A stretch of 64,000 nucleotides of DNA from Ustilaginoidea virens (Eukaryota; Ascomycota; Sordariomycetes; Hypocreales; Clavicipitaceae): assembly GCF_000687475.1 (NCBI RefSeq), contig NC_057317.1, positions 248,001 to 312,000 on the forward strand, given 5' to 3'. Numbering within the stretch: position 1 is the stretch's first letter; the number at the start of each line of letters is the position of its first letter. The notes beneath the pieces were generated by a model. That model did not search any database. It worked only from the letters and a program-made list of their open reading frames with translations, and was not told the DNA's origin. The position numbers and the translations under genes were made by a program. This document shows positions 42,716 to 54,632 of the stretch, piece after piece.

Positions 42716-45700
42716 CGCGAGATGGAACAGGCCGCCACAGACGAGACGAGCATCGCGCTGGGGGGAAGACGGTGTCTGCGTCTGCGACCGGCACTGTCAC
42801 CGGGGGAAGGTTGCGGCAGCTGAAAGGGCGGGATGGCGGAAATGGCGGACAAATACAACAAGAGGCGACGCCAGATGATGGATGCCTCGGACCGGCTTGA
42901 TTCCCCCCCTCCCCGGCCTTGTTGCTCGACTTGTTGTTTGTTGCTTCTCACAGCTCACTGGGGCGGCCAGGCAGACTGACTCTTTGCGACTTGGCTGGGC
43001 CGAATGGCAAAAATGCCAGCTCCATCGCTGCATTTTGCCACGCGGCATGGGAGAGCAACGCCGCCAACAAAGAAAATATCACGCATTCCGAGCCTGTGGT
43101 TGTTACAAGTTGAATAGTCAGGTGGACCGACCACCCCCTTCAAGGAGCAGCATCCTGGTTCCGCCACACACTCCAAGTTGCTGGCGGCGGATAGGTTAGA
43201 ACGAGGGGGGCAGTGACCGTCCCGAAATGACAAACTGGCCGTCATGCAGCCCAATATACTTGCTCAAATGGGCAGCCAGCCCAATGAGGAAGAGGCAAAT
43301 GACTACCCGCCGGACTTGCTGTTACACCTTCTCCACAGAACCCTCGTTATGGTCTTTATGCGGGTTCGGGTTGCCCGACAGCTTGGCAGGCATGGGCTTT
43401 TCCTCGCATTAGCTCCCATTACCCGGAATGGATGCCTCGAGGAAGATCGAGCCTAGACCGTGATTTGTGCCACCAGTGCTGGGCAAGCCAACATGACGCT
43501 GTAACCCCATGATACCACTACCGAGTACTCCGTACTCCGTCCCGAGCGCTTCGATGAATGAAACCTGGACCCAGAGTGACTGAGTTGGCTGGCGCGTCGC
43601 CAACAAGAGCACCGAGTATTGACAAAGGCACCTGGGGCAAGAGGCCCGGCGGTATCAACGCCCAAAGTATAGCACCGAATTGTACGTACGTCGTCCTATG
43701 GTTTGCCACTGCATGCAAAGAGGCCGCCTTTGCTCCGTCCTTGGTCCGGTATTGCCGTCCCAGTGCTCCATGACTCACAATCGTTCAACTGTCTGATCCA
43801 TAGTCCGTATTCGGGAAGGGTTTGCAGAACCAGCACTGGCATTGCAAGGAGGAGGCTGTAGTCAGGGGGTTGACATGATGGATGAATTCCAACTTGGACT
43901 TGTCATTTTCTTTTACTGGCGTGACCGGTGTTCAAGGAGCCGTACGTTGGCGAACCGAGCTTCATCATTCTTCAACCTCGGGCCAGGATAATAAGCGACT
44001 TTGGTGACCCAAAAATGGCGCGAGACGGGAGAAAACGGAATCCGACTTTATCCGCTTGGTTTAATCTGCACCAGACTTGCCACAATTTGCAAGCCACATC
44101 AGCGCTGGGGTAGTAATCAAAACTTACAGTTAGTGGACAGTCTTTCTGCAACGGCCGACCCCTGAACGACTTGTTGATGACGTCTAGACAGGCAGTTGCG
44201 CAAGGCAAGGACCATTGCACAAAGTACTACCAACCTGTCATGTATCCCTCGACGAAGCGAGCAATCAGGTTCGCCGCGTCGACGGCCCCAGGACGGCGTC
44301 TTTTCATTCCGAGGAACAAGGACTACCTGGGCAGGTGATTGACTTTTAGGGAGAAAAAGAAAAAAGGAACGGCCCTTCTCTGCATCGTCGCAAGCCGCCC
44401 GGCATCCAGCATCGAAATCAAGCGGCGCATCCAGAGGCCTGTTCGCGTGAGCGGACTGAGCGGCGCTAGCATGTCGGCCTGGCAATTAAATTGGTTCTTC
44501 AGTAGGCCTGCATAGCCTACCCCAAGTCCATCTTTCTTCAGTACAAGGCCTCGGAAAGCAATAAGTCGGCAGGATGAATAGTTCTCCATCTCTCTTGCTT
44601 TACTATTCCTAGGCAACGGCCACTGAGCCGCAGGTGTCAGATTCCCTGACCTCAAGACATGCAGGCAGCCTATCCGACCATGGAGGCTCCCACGGAAAGT
44701 CACAGTGTGTTTGCGAGTACGCACCGTTGGAAATGTCCGAGTCTACCGAATCAATTTATCAGAGGAATGGGGTGACCAGACGATCTGAACATCCTGTTGA
44801 ATCTCCCAGCTGGTTTTTCGGCTGATAATCCAAAGGCAAGTTAAGTTGAATGCGCAGACTGAGCGGTGGATGAAATATCGCCCCGATGAGTATAATAACA
44901 GCTGCGCGACTCGAAGGCTGTTTTCTCGCTTGTGCCTGTGGCGACGGAAGGGATGCCTCGACCTTGACGTCAACTAAGCCCCTGGGATTGAGATGCAAAA
45001 AGAGCTGGCGACTGTTGGTATTTCGTTGGATTTACGGCGGCTTCTTAGCCGCGTCAATGTACAAATCGTGCTTGGATCAAGCAACGGACTGCGGCTGAGA
45101 TTGTTTGCTGGCCAAGGTAACTGTACAGTGCGTTAATTTTCACCAATCGGCCCCTGCGCACAAATCAACGATTCATCAACCCAAGCCTACCGGGATGACC
45201 AGGATAACCAATGGCACCGAGAGCTGTACGGTGCGGCGTGGTGCGGTGCTGCTCTGTTTCCACCAGAAAGGGTCGTACCAGCTTGCCAGGTACATACTTG
45301 AACTGTGATTTGGGCCAAAAGCCGTGGTGGGTGCGTGGGGAATGGCCAATTTAAACCGGGAAACGGTGATGCCTACTCCAGAATCCACGCATTGCCGTCT
45401 TCCAAAGTGAAGAGAATGAGAATGGGTTGATGGAGCCAGATTGCTGTCTGCTGTCTGCTGTCTGCTGCCTGCAGTCCGTAACCGTCTCCGGTCCCCGTGT
45501 CGTACCTTCCTTCCTTTATTCCATAACCTCGTCAACTCGACCAACCCAGTCCAACCCAGACCCAGTTTGTCAGTGCAAAGAACTAGAAGGGCTCACTCCT
45601 TGCTCTCTCATCCAACGGGCCCGCCAGCTGACAGGCACCTGGCTTGGCCCACACCACACCACAACCACACGCTCTTCGTCCCGTCCACTCCCGCGCACTC

Positions 45701-46121
45701 TCTCCTTTCCTGCTCCGAAATTCCCCCCCCCCCCCCCCCCATCACCACACACAACCGCGCTTTTGCATCGCCCACCTTCCGTCTCCATTTCTCTCTTTGG
45801 GCCTAATCCTTCACCCTGAAGACTCTCTCCTCCATCACCCTTCCGAGGCTGCACGGCGACGACTCAAAATACCCTCCCATCTGTGTGTGGGATAGTCTTG
45901 TCTGGGCTACCATCTCCTCTCTCCTTGCCAATATACCCCTCGTGTGTTTGCTCGCATCTTTTCGCGCAGCAGTGGCGTTTCCTCTTTTTTTTTTTTTATC
46001 TGATTTTTTTTTTCCCTTCGTGAAATTTCTCCGACATTGATCATTTGCGCTGCCATCTGGGTTCAACCCCGATCTTCTTTCCTGGCCCGATATTTCAAAA
46101 CAACCTCGCATTTCCCCAACA

Positions 46122-46455
46122 GTACGTTACGACGCCTTTTTTTTTTCTTTTTTTGCTATGCGACGAGAATTGTGCTGGAAAACCCCCATGCCCCCCGTTT
46201 ACTGGATATCTACGAGCCACCGTCACCAGCGTTCTTTGACTGTACCCGTGTCCAGATGAAGTTTGCAGCTACTTGCGTTGACTGGAAATCACCTGTAAAG
46301 TGGCAGTTCTACGGGCAATGATGTGTTTGCCAGTGCCCCCTTGGAGACAGTGATGGATCCACCCTGATCCAACTTCATTGCTACAAAAAGGCAGAGTGCG
46401 TTGCCAAGAACCAGGATTAATAACTAACGGAGCTTTCTTCTTGCTTTCTTCGCAG
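46122..46455 (+). other. Probable 5' UTR intron of the 46.5-kb gene
   Basis: Donor GTACGT at 46122, branch site ACTAAC at about 46424, and a pyrimidine tract with acceptor TTCGCAG ending at 46455, 79 bases before the start codon. It is 334 bp and contains poly-T stretches. It is inferred from signals only. Confidence 0.55.
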
Positions 46456-46534
46456 GTCAACGCGTATCCTTAGAACACGCCGTCCCGAGAGGCCTCGAAA
46501 CTCCCTTCAGCTCGATCGGTTGTATAGCAAAGCC

Positions 46535-48180
46535 ATGTCCTACTACGACAACCAGCAGTGGCCTGCTCCGAGCCAGAATAACTGGGAACACCAAGGGACG
46601 ACCACCCCCACTCGTGCCGGTATGCAACAAACCATACGAAAATACATAATGTGGCCAAAATTTCTTACAGAATAGTTAGGTGCTAGCGGGCCGCAATCCC
46701 AGGACGACTATGCATTCTCGTATCAATTCGATGGTATGTTCCAGCTCGACCCTACCAGATGTATGCCGGCGACTTTTTATTGCCTACACGAGATTTCAAA
46801 GATGGTGCTCGATGATGTTCAAGGAGTAACCTGCGCTGGTTGCTGGGGTATACGTATCAACGCTACGGACAGTGTGGTTTACTGACGCGTTTTTCAGAGG
46901 TCGACCGCGCCTACGAGAATCTTCAAAAGTCCGGCAAGGGCTATGCCATGGGCGCCCGCCGCAAGCCCACTCCAAAGGCATCACTCCGCAGTGGCGCACC
47001 CATGTTTCCTGGTAAAGCTGCCAACTGAGAAGGGGGGCACTGCAAGATGCCATTTGCTAACCCAACGTTTAGCAGATGTCCGGCCTGTTCATGGCAGCGG
47101 ACCCCGTTCGCACCCCATGAACGACTTTGACGGGCCCCAGGGTCACAATTTGCAAAACTATTACGCTTCACAGCGACACCAACCTTCGCGGGCCTCCAAC
47201 GAGGCAGAGCAGGTCATGCAGGCTAAGAGAAGGATGGCAGCTCAGCGAGAGCGTGAGCTGCGCAATCTACACACAGAGCAGCAGTATCAACGAAGTAGGC
47301 CACCCCCTACATGATAGCATCTTCTGTTATTCAAGAAATTCCCCCAAATAGAAAGCAAATGTCCAAGGCCATGGACAGTGTGGCCGTTATCAACAGCCAG
47401 ATTTCTCTCCGATCTAATTCATCCTGCCGTGGCCTAAATTTATTTTTGTTTGCCGGGGAAGCTGTCTGTACGGATTTATTTTCAGACCACGTCGACATGA
47501 CTACTTACTTGCAAAGGAAATGATCAAAAGCTAACAGCCCCCTTTTGGCCGTAGATGTTTTGCCCGATGTGCCTCAGCATAACAACAAGCACATGTCGGA
47601 AGAGGAGACGCGCGAGTTGATTGCTCGCCAGCGAAGCGCTTTGTACGGCGAAGGTCCGTTCGCTGACAAGAATAGCTATGTTGATGAATCAGGTCACATT
47701 CGTACTGGCGTTCCAGGCCCGAGTGGTCCATCCAGCCTTCGCGGACCGTCCCCGTTGGCCTTTGATGCTATCGGCCGTGCTCCGTCTGCCGCAGATGCTG
47801 CAACTCCCGGCTCTGCAAGCGAGCGTAACGCTACACCTGGTGCCCCCAGTCCGCGACCCCAGAGCACCAGCAGCCCACAAAGCGCTGGACCTGTTCCGAC
47901 CAACAAAGCTTTCGAAAATGCCGTGGGCGCTCAAAACCGCACGACCACTTCAAGCCCCACGGGCGGCTCTTCACCTCGCGACCTCGCACCTGGATCCAAG
48001 CCCGGCCAGAATGGTGCTTCCGTTGCACCCATTGGTACTCGGCCTGCTGGTACCCCATCAACAACTGTGTCTGGAAAACGTTCCACCACACCCCTGGCTG
48101 CTTCTGGCGGCTGGGGACGTGGAAATGGCGTCTGGGGACAATCCTCAGGGCTGGGGGCCCAGGCAAGCGTTTGGGGCTGA
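46535..48180 (+). CDS. Protein of unknown function with terminal Trp motifs and a charged helix
   Basis: Five exons, 46535-46619, 46680-46733, 46898-47011, 47076-47294, 47555-48180, giving 365 aa. All joins are in phase and use GT-AG signals (for example GTATGC...GTTAG, GTATGT...TTCAG). The protein starts MSYYDNQQWPAPSQNNW. It then has DEVDRAYENLQKSGKG, a charged, probably helical stretch (EAEQVMQAKRRMAAQRERE, about 125-145), and a second conserved-looking block MSEEETRELIARQRSALYGE (about 166-185). A Ser/Pro/Gly-rich disordered half follows. The C terminus has three Trp in GW/WG context (GGWGRG, VWGQ, SVWG). I do not recognise the family. Exon 4 may start 3 bases earlier (tandem AGCAG acceptor at 47071-47075), adding one Ala. 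Confidence 0.83.
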
Positions 48181-48480
48181 CCTATTCGCCAATTATAAGG
48201 CAGCGAAAGGAGCCTCTCGGCTCACTGAATTCGGGGAAGCTTTTGATCTTTGGAACTGGTTGCATTGAGACATGGCGCAGGTACAGTCGGTGTCGATGAT
48301 TCGGGTATGGGTAAACCATTGGGGGGGGAGACAAGAAACCGAGCATGAAGGCTGCTACTGTTTTACAGGCAGTCGGTTAGACATTCCCCAGGGTATTTAT
48401 TTGGCACGAATTGCGGTTTTCTTTTGACGTGGCCAAGGAACTGGCTATTTAGGAAGTGTTTGGACGGAGTTGTTATTGCC

Positions 48481-48482
<2 letters not shown>

Positions 48483-48519
<37 letters not shown>
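48483..48519. repeat. Poly-T tract of 37 bases
   Basis: Uninterrupted T run about 300 bases after the stop of the 46.5-kb gene. Equivalently a 37-base A tract on the other strand, which could be the tail of a retroposed sequence or a simple repeat. Confidence 0.9.
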
Positions 48520-48520
<1 letters not shown>

Positions 48521-51500
48521 GTATTTCGGTCGGTCTAGGAGGAAAGTCCACGGCACGATTCGGAAAGCAGAAGCCTCCTGCCCAACGGGGCTTCAGCGCT
48601 CCGTCGAGGTGGGAGAGAAGTGACGAGTTCTGCATCTCTTTTCACCTCATGGCGTCTCTTGCTGGCCGAGGTGCTATATCGCATGCGGACTTGGGCACTG
48701 TGCCAACAGTTAAGCACATTCGGTTAGATGTCTACAGCGTGGCGTCATCCTGGTACATGGAAAGTGGAAACGAGGAGGATGGAGCGAAGCAGCCGGGAGC
48801 ACCGCGAGAACTCTCGGACAGGACTCGCTCGATGGCCATGCAGGCCATGCATGGCACATGCTTCTTCTAGGGAGTCCTTCTCGGCATGGCGTGCAACGGA
48901 TTTGCAGACTGGCACTTGCTCAATCCGGACAGGAAATCTAGGACGGGGCATAAAAAAAAACAACAATACCATGAACGACAACAGCCGAAAAGAGAGAGAA
49001 AAACGAGGAGAAAAACATTGGAAGGATCACAAAATATGGGGGGCAGGGTGGTGTTATTTGCGGGATGTTTGCAAGGCATTGCCGAGATTCTGGGGCAAGG
49101 TTATATCGCAGATTTGGGTTGTTTTTTTTTTTTTTTCTCTGTCCTCGGTTCTTAAGAACAGGCGTGGGATCCTCTTTGCGGCTCTGGTTGCGCCCGAGCT
49201 ATCTGGCTGGCTCGCTTTTGTTTTCGTCAAGGTTCAGGGCTCTTTGGTGTTTTTGTTTTTCTCTTTCTTCTTTGTGGAATTCTGGCCTATAGTATATCAT
49301 ATCTAGGGGGTGATGTGAATAGTAATGAATGAGGGGAGTGACGACCACAACGACCTCGGCAGATGGTGCATGGGACTCGATGGTGGACAAGGCGCGAGGC
49401 TGCGAGTCGAGGACGCGAGGTGGACGGATGGGATGGAGCAAAACTGCTGGCCTGGTGCAGATGATGACTACGGGAGTTGACTCAAGATGGATCGTGGCAG
49501 ACCAGCCCCCCCCTCCTACGCGTCTCTTCGGGCTGAATGAAGTTCAACAAACAAATGATACTACAGCACATGACGTGGGCGACGTCGTTTGGACAGGACG
49601 CACGATAGCGGGTATACGCGTTTTGGCGTGTCGCGTGCCTCCTTGCGCGGGCCGGGCCATGCGTGCCCTGGTGCCCTGGTGCCCAGGTGCAAAAGATGAT
49701 GATGGGCCCTCCTCGCGGCCTCGTCCAGATGCCAGATTCTACCGGGCTGTCGACACCTCGCCGCCTCCCCTTTTGGTCATGCAGCCCCCCTTGCTGGGCA
49801 CGGCACTCGCAGCAGGGGCACTTTGTTGTTGCTGCTGCGCGCGGAGCTCGTCTGGACGGTGCGTCGGCGCTGCACCGCTAAAGCCCGGCTATGCATGGCA
49901 GCTGGTTTGCGGGTAGCGGTTCGCAACAGTTCTTGGGGACAGGCGGGAATGGGTTTGTGGACAGCAAGGTTTGTTGAGCAACCGAGATGCGGAGTAGCAC
50001 CCCACGTTACGGTTGGCCTGGAGAACAAAGGCGCAAGGACCACGCCGCATGCAGGAGGTTGGGAGCACGGGAGGAGGTACTCGGTGTACTCCGTACCCGC
50101 ACACCCAACGCAGCGCAGGAAAACGAGGAGCGCGCGGTTCCCGCTGCCGAGATGCAGCTGGGCATCTTAATCCCGAGGAGCGGGCGTCTCCCACGCGGGG
50201 AACTCTCTTCCCGGCGGCGGCACGGGAGGGTGGGGGGTGGCCAAAGCCTCGGCTGAGCAAGGCAAGTAGAAGTGAGAGCGATTTGCAGCATGGCCGGTTT
50301 TGTTTTGCTTGGGCTGGTGTAGTCGTCGGCACGGGGCAATCCTCGGGTGGTCGCGGGGTGAGGGGGAAAAAAAATCAAATCGAGTGCGTTGCTGGCAAGA
50401 CGGGCTTTTTTTTTTTTTGAGCAATCTTTTTGTTTGTGTGCGCCATTGGAGAGCGTGTTTCTTTCTTCTTTTTGCTGGGGTTGGTGGGGTTGGTGGTGGG
50501 ATGGGCACGATGGGTGTGACACGGACAAGGTTGGTTGGACTTGTAGGTGGTGATTGTGCGCAAGCCGAGACAAAGCAGCTTGACTGACGTTGTCTGAAAG
50601 CTCTGAGCGGCGATGCCCTATTTGACGGTGGGGATCTCGATGTTTTGCCTGTTCTCGCGTTCGCAGGTTGGAGAGAGGGCAAGGTAGAGGGCAAGGTAGA
50701 GGGCAAGGTGGCGCGACGGCTGATTTTCCGGGTCATCCATCGCGGTGGGGAGAGGAGAGGAGAGGAGCGTGAATTGAGTTGAGGGCAATTCAAGTGTGGC
50801 TGGCCTGGTGCTGTTCAAACACGGGCTGTCGGCGTTTGTCTTTGCCCAAGGTGCGGAGCAGAGAAGTTGTACTCGGCAGATGCGCGGAAAAGACGAGGAG
50901 TGACGTGACGCCGGGGGAAGCCGGGGAGAATCCCGCAACGACATGCCGCGTTTGAGCTTGCCCAAGTCTCGGAGCAAAGCTGAGATGAGATGTCGTGGAC
51001 CGATTGTCTTTAATGCTATTGCTGTTGCTGTTACGGGGGGCTCCGTACGTCCGTAGATGGACGAGCTTGATTCCTGCCATGCCCATGGGTCGTCGGTCGG
51101 TCGGTGCCAGGTGCTGCGCTTTGCACATGATCTGCAAACCATCGATGCATTGCCCCGCCGGCCCACTCGCATCATCTTGGCGCTTGGACGACTTGGTTGT
51201 CAAGGCCCCAAGGGGGGGGGGTCGACGTTCAGTCGAACGTGTAGCATGTACGGGTGGGTAGGTATGTTTAGGTGCGGGAAACGCATGGGGCCGTGGCCCA
51301 TTCGGCATTACCTGACGTACGTAACTGGTGAGCGCCTCTCGTGTCACCGAGCAAGGACAGAGGAAAAAAAGAAGAGACTGTGGGATAATAAAAAAAAAAA
51401 CCAAGCAGAACGAAGCAGACAGGGAACAAGTGCGGAGTACGGGGTACTCCCGATGGCTTTTTCGCAGACAAGATGCTCCCCAGTGCGCAGGAACCCGCCA

Positions 51501-53981
51501 TCCAATCCATGTTGAAGCTTGAAGCCGTCACCGCCATATATTCAAAACAGGGGAGAACAGGGGCGAACAGGGATTGTAACGGTTGGTTGACGTAGGACGC
51601 ACCTTGAGAGGTGTGGTAGAAGCCGGGGCGTGGATTGGAGAGTCATTGGACAGCGTTTGCGAAGGGATTCAATCAGAGAAACAAGGCGTCGTCCCGTCGT
51701 CCTGTTTCGAGTCTGCCATTCCCGCCCACCTGGGTCTTTTTTTGACGTCAACTCGCAAAAACCGTGCTGCACGGAGTAGTAGCAGCTGTCTGCCCATCCA
51801 TCAATTCAAGGCGGCCCCCGGTACAGAGTACGAGTTACTCGGAAGAGATTGTCGAGTTTGGAACAAAGACGCCAACCCCCCCCCTGCGCAGGTAGACTCG
51901 AGTGCGGAGAGACGAGGCGCCAACCAGGGAAGAGTAAACAAGATTAAGGGGTTTTCGTTTGGCGCCCCGAGGCTGCTGATGGCTCCGTGGATGGGGGTTG
52001 ATCAGCCAGCAGCACTGGGTGCCGCTCCTCGGATTGACGGCTGACAGATTGACTCGTCGGATGAAATGAGAACAAATGGCGGCAAAGGTGCCAGCCCCGT
52101 TTGCCCGAGGCGAGGAGACGCGGTGCGTTGCGTTGCGTGGGGGTGGAGACAAGGATCCAGGCAGGCATGAACATGGATGATGGCATCAGGAATCTCATGT
52201 TTCCCGAAATCCCAGGTAGTCAGTCTGTAATCCGCCATCCGCCATCCGCCATCCGCCATCCGCAATCCTGAATCCTGCCGACGGACTGGCCATCCTTTGA
52301 GCTTTGCGGCCGGATGCAGCAGAGGCCAAGATGGGCCAATGGCAGCTTGCAGCTTCGACAACTCTGTCCTTTTCCTCGCCGTGTGGCAAAACCACCCCCC
52401 CACCCCATCCCCCCCCACCACACCCACCTCCAAACTCTCAGCAGCTGGCTGGGGCCAAAAAGGCAAGTGCGATCGACGGAGGCTTTCAATATCTACTCCG
52501 TGCCAAAGCTCTCGTAACCTCGCGCAGATGACTGGAGCACACGACATTCGAGCAGAGCTCCAACTTGCCTGGCCCCAGGGACGCCCTCCCCCGTCTTTGT
52601 ATTTGTCTTCGTCTTCGTCATCTTCGTCGTCGTCGTCATCGTCGTCGTCGTCGTGTCGGCGTCAGGGTACAACGGCAGGGGTCACATCTCCATCTACAGA
52701 AAGTTTCGCAGCCGCAGCGCCGGATGCTTTGGCAGCTCGGTCCGGTTCGGCATGTCCTGGAGGCCCACGGCGTACTTGGTTAGGTTAGGCTGGTCCTTTA
52801 CCTGATGCCGCTTTTCCGCTTTCAGGCACCGAGTACCGAGTACTTGCACCGACTGCGGAGTAGACGCTTGGATGAGGCTTGATGGAGAGAGCGTCTAGTC
52901 TGGGGAGTCTGCACTGGACTGACAAGCTCTGTCGGCGGCGAGGCTGCGTAAATACAACGAACGAGTAGTGAGTGGGTAGCGCACGGCTCAAGGCAAGGTG
53001 GTTGCAAACAGTATTATGTAAGAGACGAACAAGGTGAAAGAAGGAAACAAGCAGAAGGGGTCGAGGACAGCCAGAGACAGTCCAAGACCAGGAAAGAAAT
53101 CATGGCTCATTTGGCTCATCAAGCGCTTCATCATGTCAATGGGTGCATGCTGGTGGGTTTCAAGACCAAAGACCACATTAGGTACTCCGTATACCTTAGG
53201 TACACCTACCTACCTAAGGCACCTGACAGAACCAGACTGCAGGTCTAGGTACCTTGGTCATGTCAGGCCATCTCTAGCCTCCAGTTATTATTCGCCTGCG
53301 CGGAGACGCCAGGCCCCTTCGCCTTTTAGCTTCCACCACGGCAGCGTCCACGACCCAAATCGGCATTGCGTCCTGGGCGGCCTCATCATGTACTGTACTG
53401 ACTCTACGACCACGTGGGTGCCCCACGTGACCTGGCCCGTCTTCCGCCACGGGGGAAATCGTGCCCTGAACTCTGCTCCGTGAGCCGTTCCAACGCGCTG
53501 GTCCCGTCCCTGGCCATAGTTGGGGCGAGCGCGGCGGGCTAAATACCCCATGGGGCCCAGCCAGGCATATCCATCGCGCGGAGCTGAGACGCCAGAGCTC
53601 GCTGTCTTCCCGATGGCAAACATCAGTTGAAGTTGAGTCAATCTGCAGCATGGCCGCACCTCTTCAGGGCCGCCTGTGAGCACTGAAGCGGGGGGGAGGA
53701 GGGGGGGTGCTGAAACGCCGGGACCCGGGCCCAGGGCACTCTCATACGTATGTAGTGTAGTAGACACATGGGCACGGAGTATACACAGATGGGGGGTGAC
53801 GTACGAAGCTTGGCCAACGCCACGCCTGCTGCGGGCGTGCTGACTGGTCACTGGTCAGACTATGTGGTCACCTCGACCAGAGACAACCGCTGGGGGGCTG
53901 GCATAATCGGCATAATCCCTCCGACGTGACTGCCCACCCAGCCACCAGTGCTCAGGTTCTCAGGTTCTCAGCGTGTTTTGT

Positions 53982-54059
53982 TTCCTCAGCGTGCTTCCTC
54001 AGCGTGCTTCCTCAGCGTGCTTCCTCAGCGTGCTTCCTCAGCGTGCTTCCTCAGCGTGC
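53982..54059. repeat. Six exact 13-bp tandem repeats TTCCTCAGCGTGC
   Basis: Six perfect copies of a 13-bp unit, preceded by degenerate TCTCAGG units. Because 13 is not a multiple of three, all three frames read the same peptide cycle, producing artefactual ORFs. Confidence 0.93.
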
Positions 54060-54611
54060 TCCCCGGGGCGGCTCGCCACAGCGAATCACAGGGCTGGCCT
54101 GCATGGCGCGGATTGGTTCCCCCTTCCCCCGCCTGCCTGCCTGCCCCGTTCATGCCTGCCAGAGTCTAGTGCACCAGACTCGAGTGCTCAGCAGTCGTCA
54201 CCCGTCTGGTACACACGTGCAGTGCAGTCTCTGGTCTTGGGGTCGCTTCAGTGCCAGACTGGCTGGACTCTGCCACCTTTTAGGACTTGGGGATGCCTAC
54301 AGACTCCAGAGTACGGAGTAGAGCAGATCAGATAGAGCAGCTCTCCTTCCAGTCATGTGCGTTGACTGGCTCCAGTCTCCTTCCTTGTTGCCGCTAGTGG
54401 CAGGTCCCAGACGGGCATCCAAGCCTGGCCTGTCCTGCCTGTCTGGCCCGTCCTGCCTGGTCTGCGGTCTGCAGTGTCTCCAGTGTCTCCAGTGTCTGCA
54501 GTCAGCGCGCACCTGCACCACCGCAGCTGCTCTGCTGGCTGAGTGACCCGGAGGGCCACCATCATAGTCACGACCAAGGACCAGACCAAGACCAAGACCA
54601 GAGTTGACCTC

Positions 54612-54632
54612 CCCCCCCCCCCCCCCCCCCCC
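54612..54632. repeat. Poly-C tract of 21 bases
   Basis: Uninterrupted C run about 1.1 kb before the nucleotidyltransferase start, in pyrimidine-rich sequence. A similar 18-C run lies at 45723-45740 before the 46.5-kb gene. Confidence 0.9.

Larger units (their letters stand above)
41672..46121. other. Long intergenic region with simple repeats
   Basis: About 4.4 kb between divergent genes with no supportable gene. It holds a T-run at ~41678-41694, TGTCGTCTTG repeats, GGCA repeats (42443-42464), GAGCG/GAACC pentanucleotides, a double GTACTCCGT motif at 43525-43540, and a run of about 18 C at 45723-45740. A pyrimidine-rich probable 5' leader of the 46.5-kb gene runs from about 45550. Short ORFs here overlap on both strands and lack conserved features. 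Confidence 0.6.

Noticed and set aside
42283..42951. 222-codon minus-strand ORF and overlapping plus-strand ORFs
   Set aside because: Driven by GAGCG/GAACC and GGCA repeats, open on both strands, with no conserved motif.
47311..47523. 70-codon ORF between exons 4 and 5 of the 46.5-kb gene
   Set aside because: It lies in the 260-bp intron; the flanking exons join in phase without it and its sequence has no protein-like features.
53982..54059. Regular direct repeats considered as a CRISPR array
   Set aside because: Thirteen-base head-to-tail units with no spacers, in a fungal nuclear genome; a minisatellite.
53926..54335. Overlapping ORFs in all three plus frames
   Set aside because: Created by the 13-bp tandem repeat, which reads the same peptide cycle in each frame.
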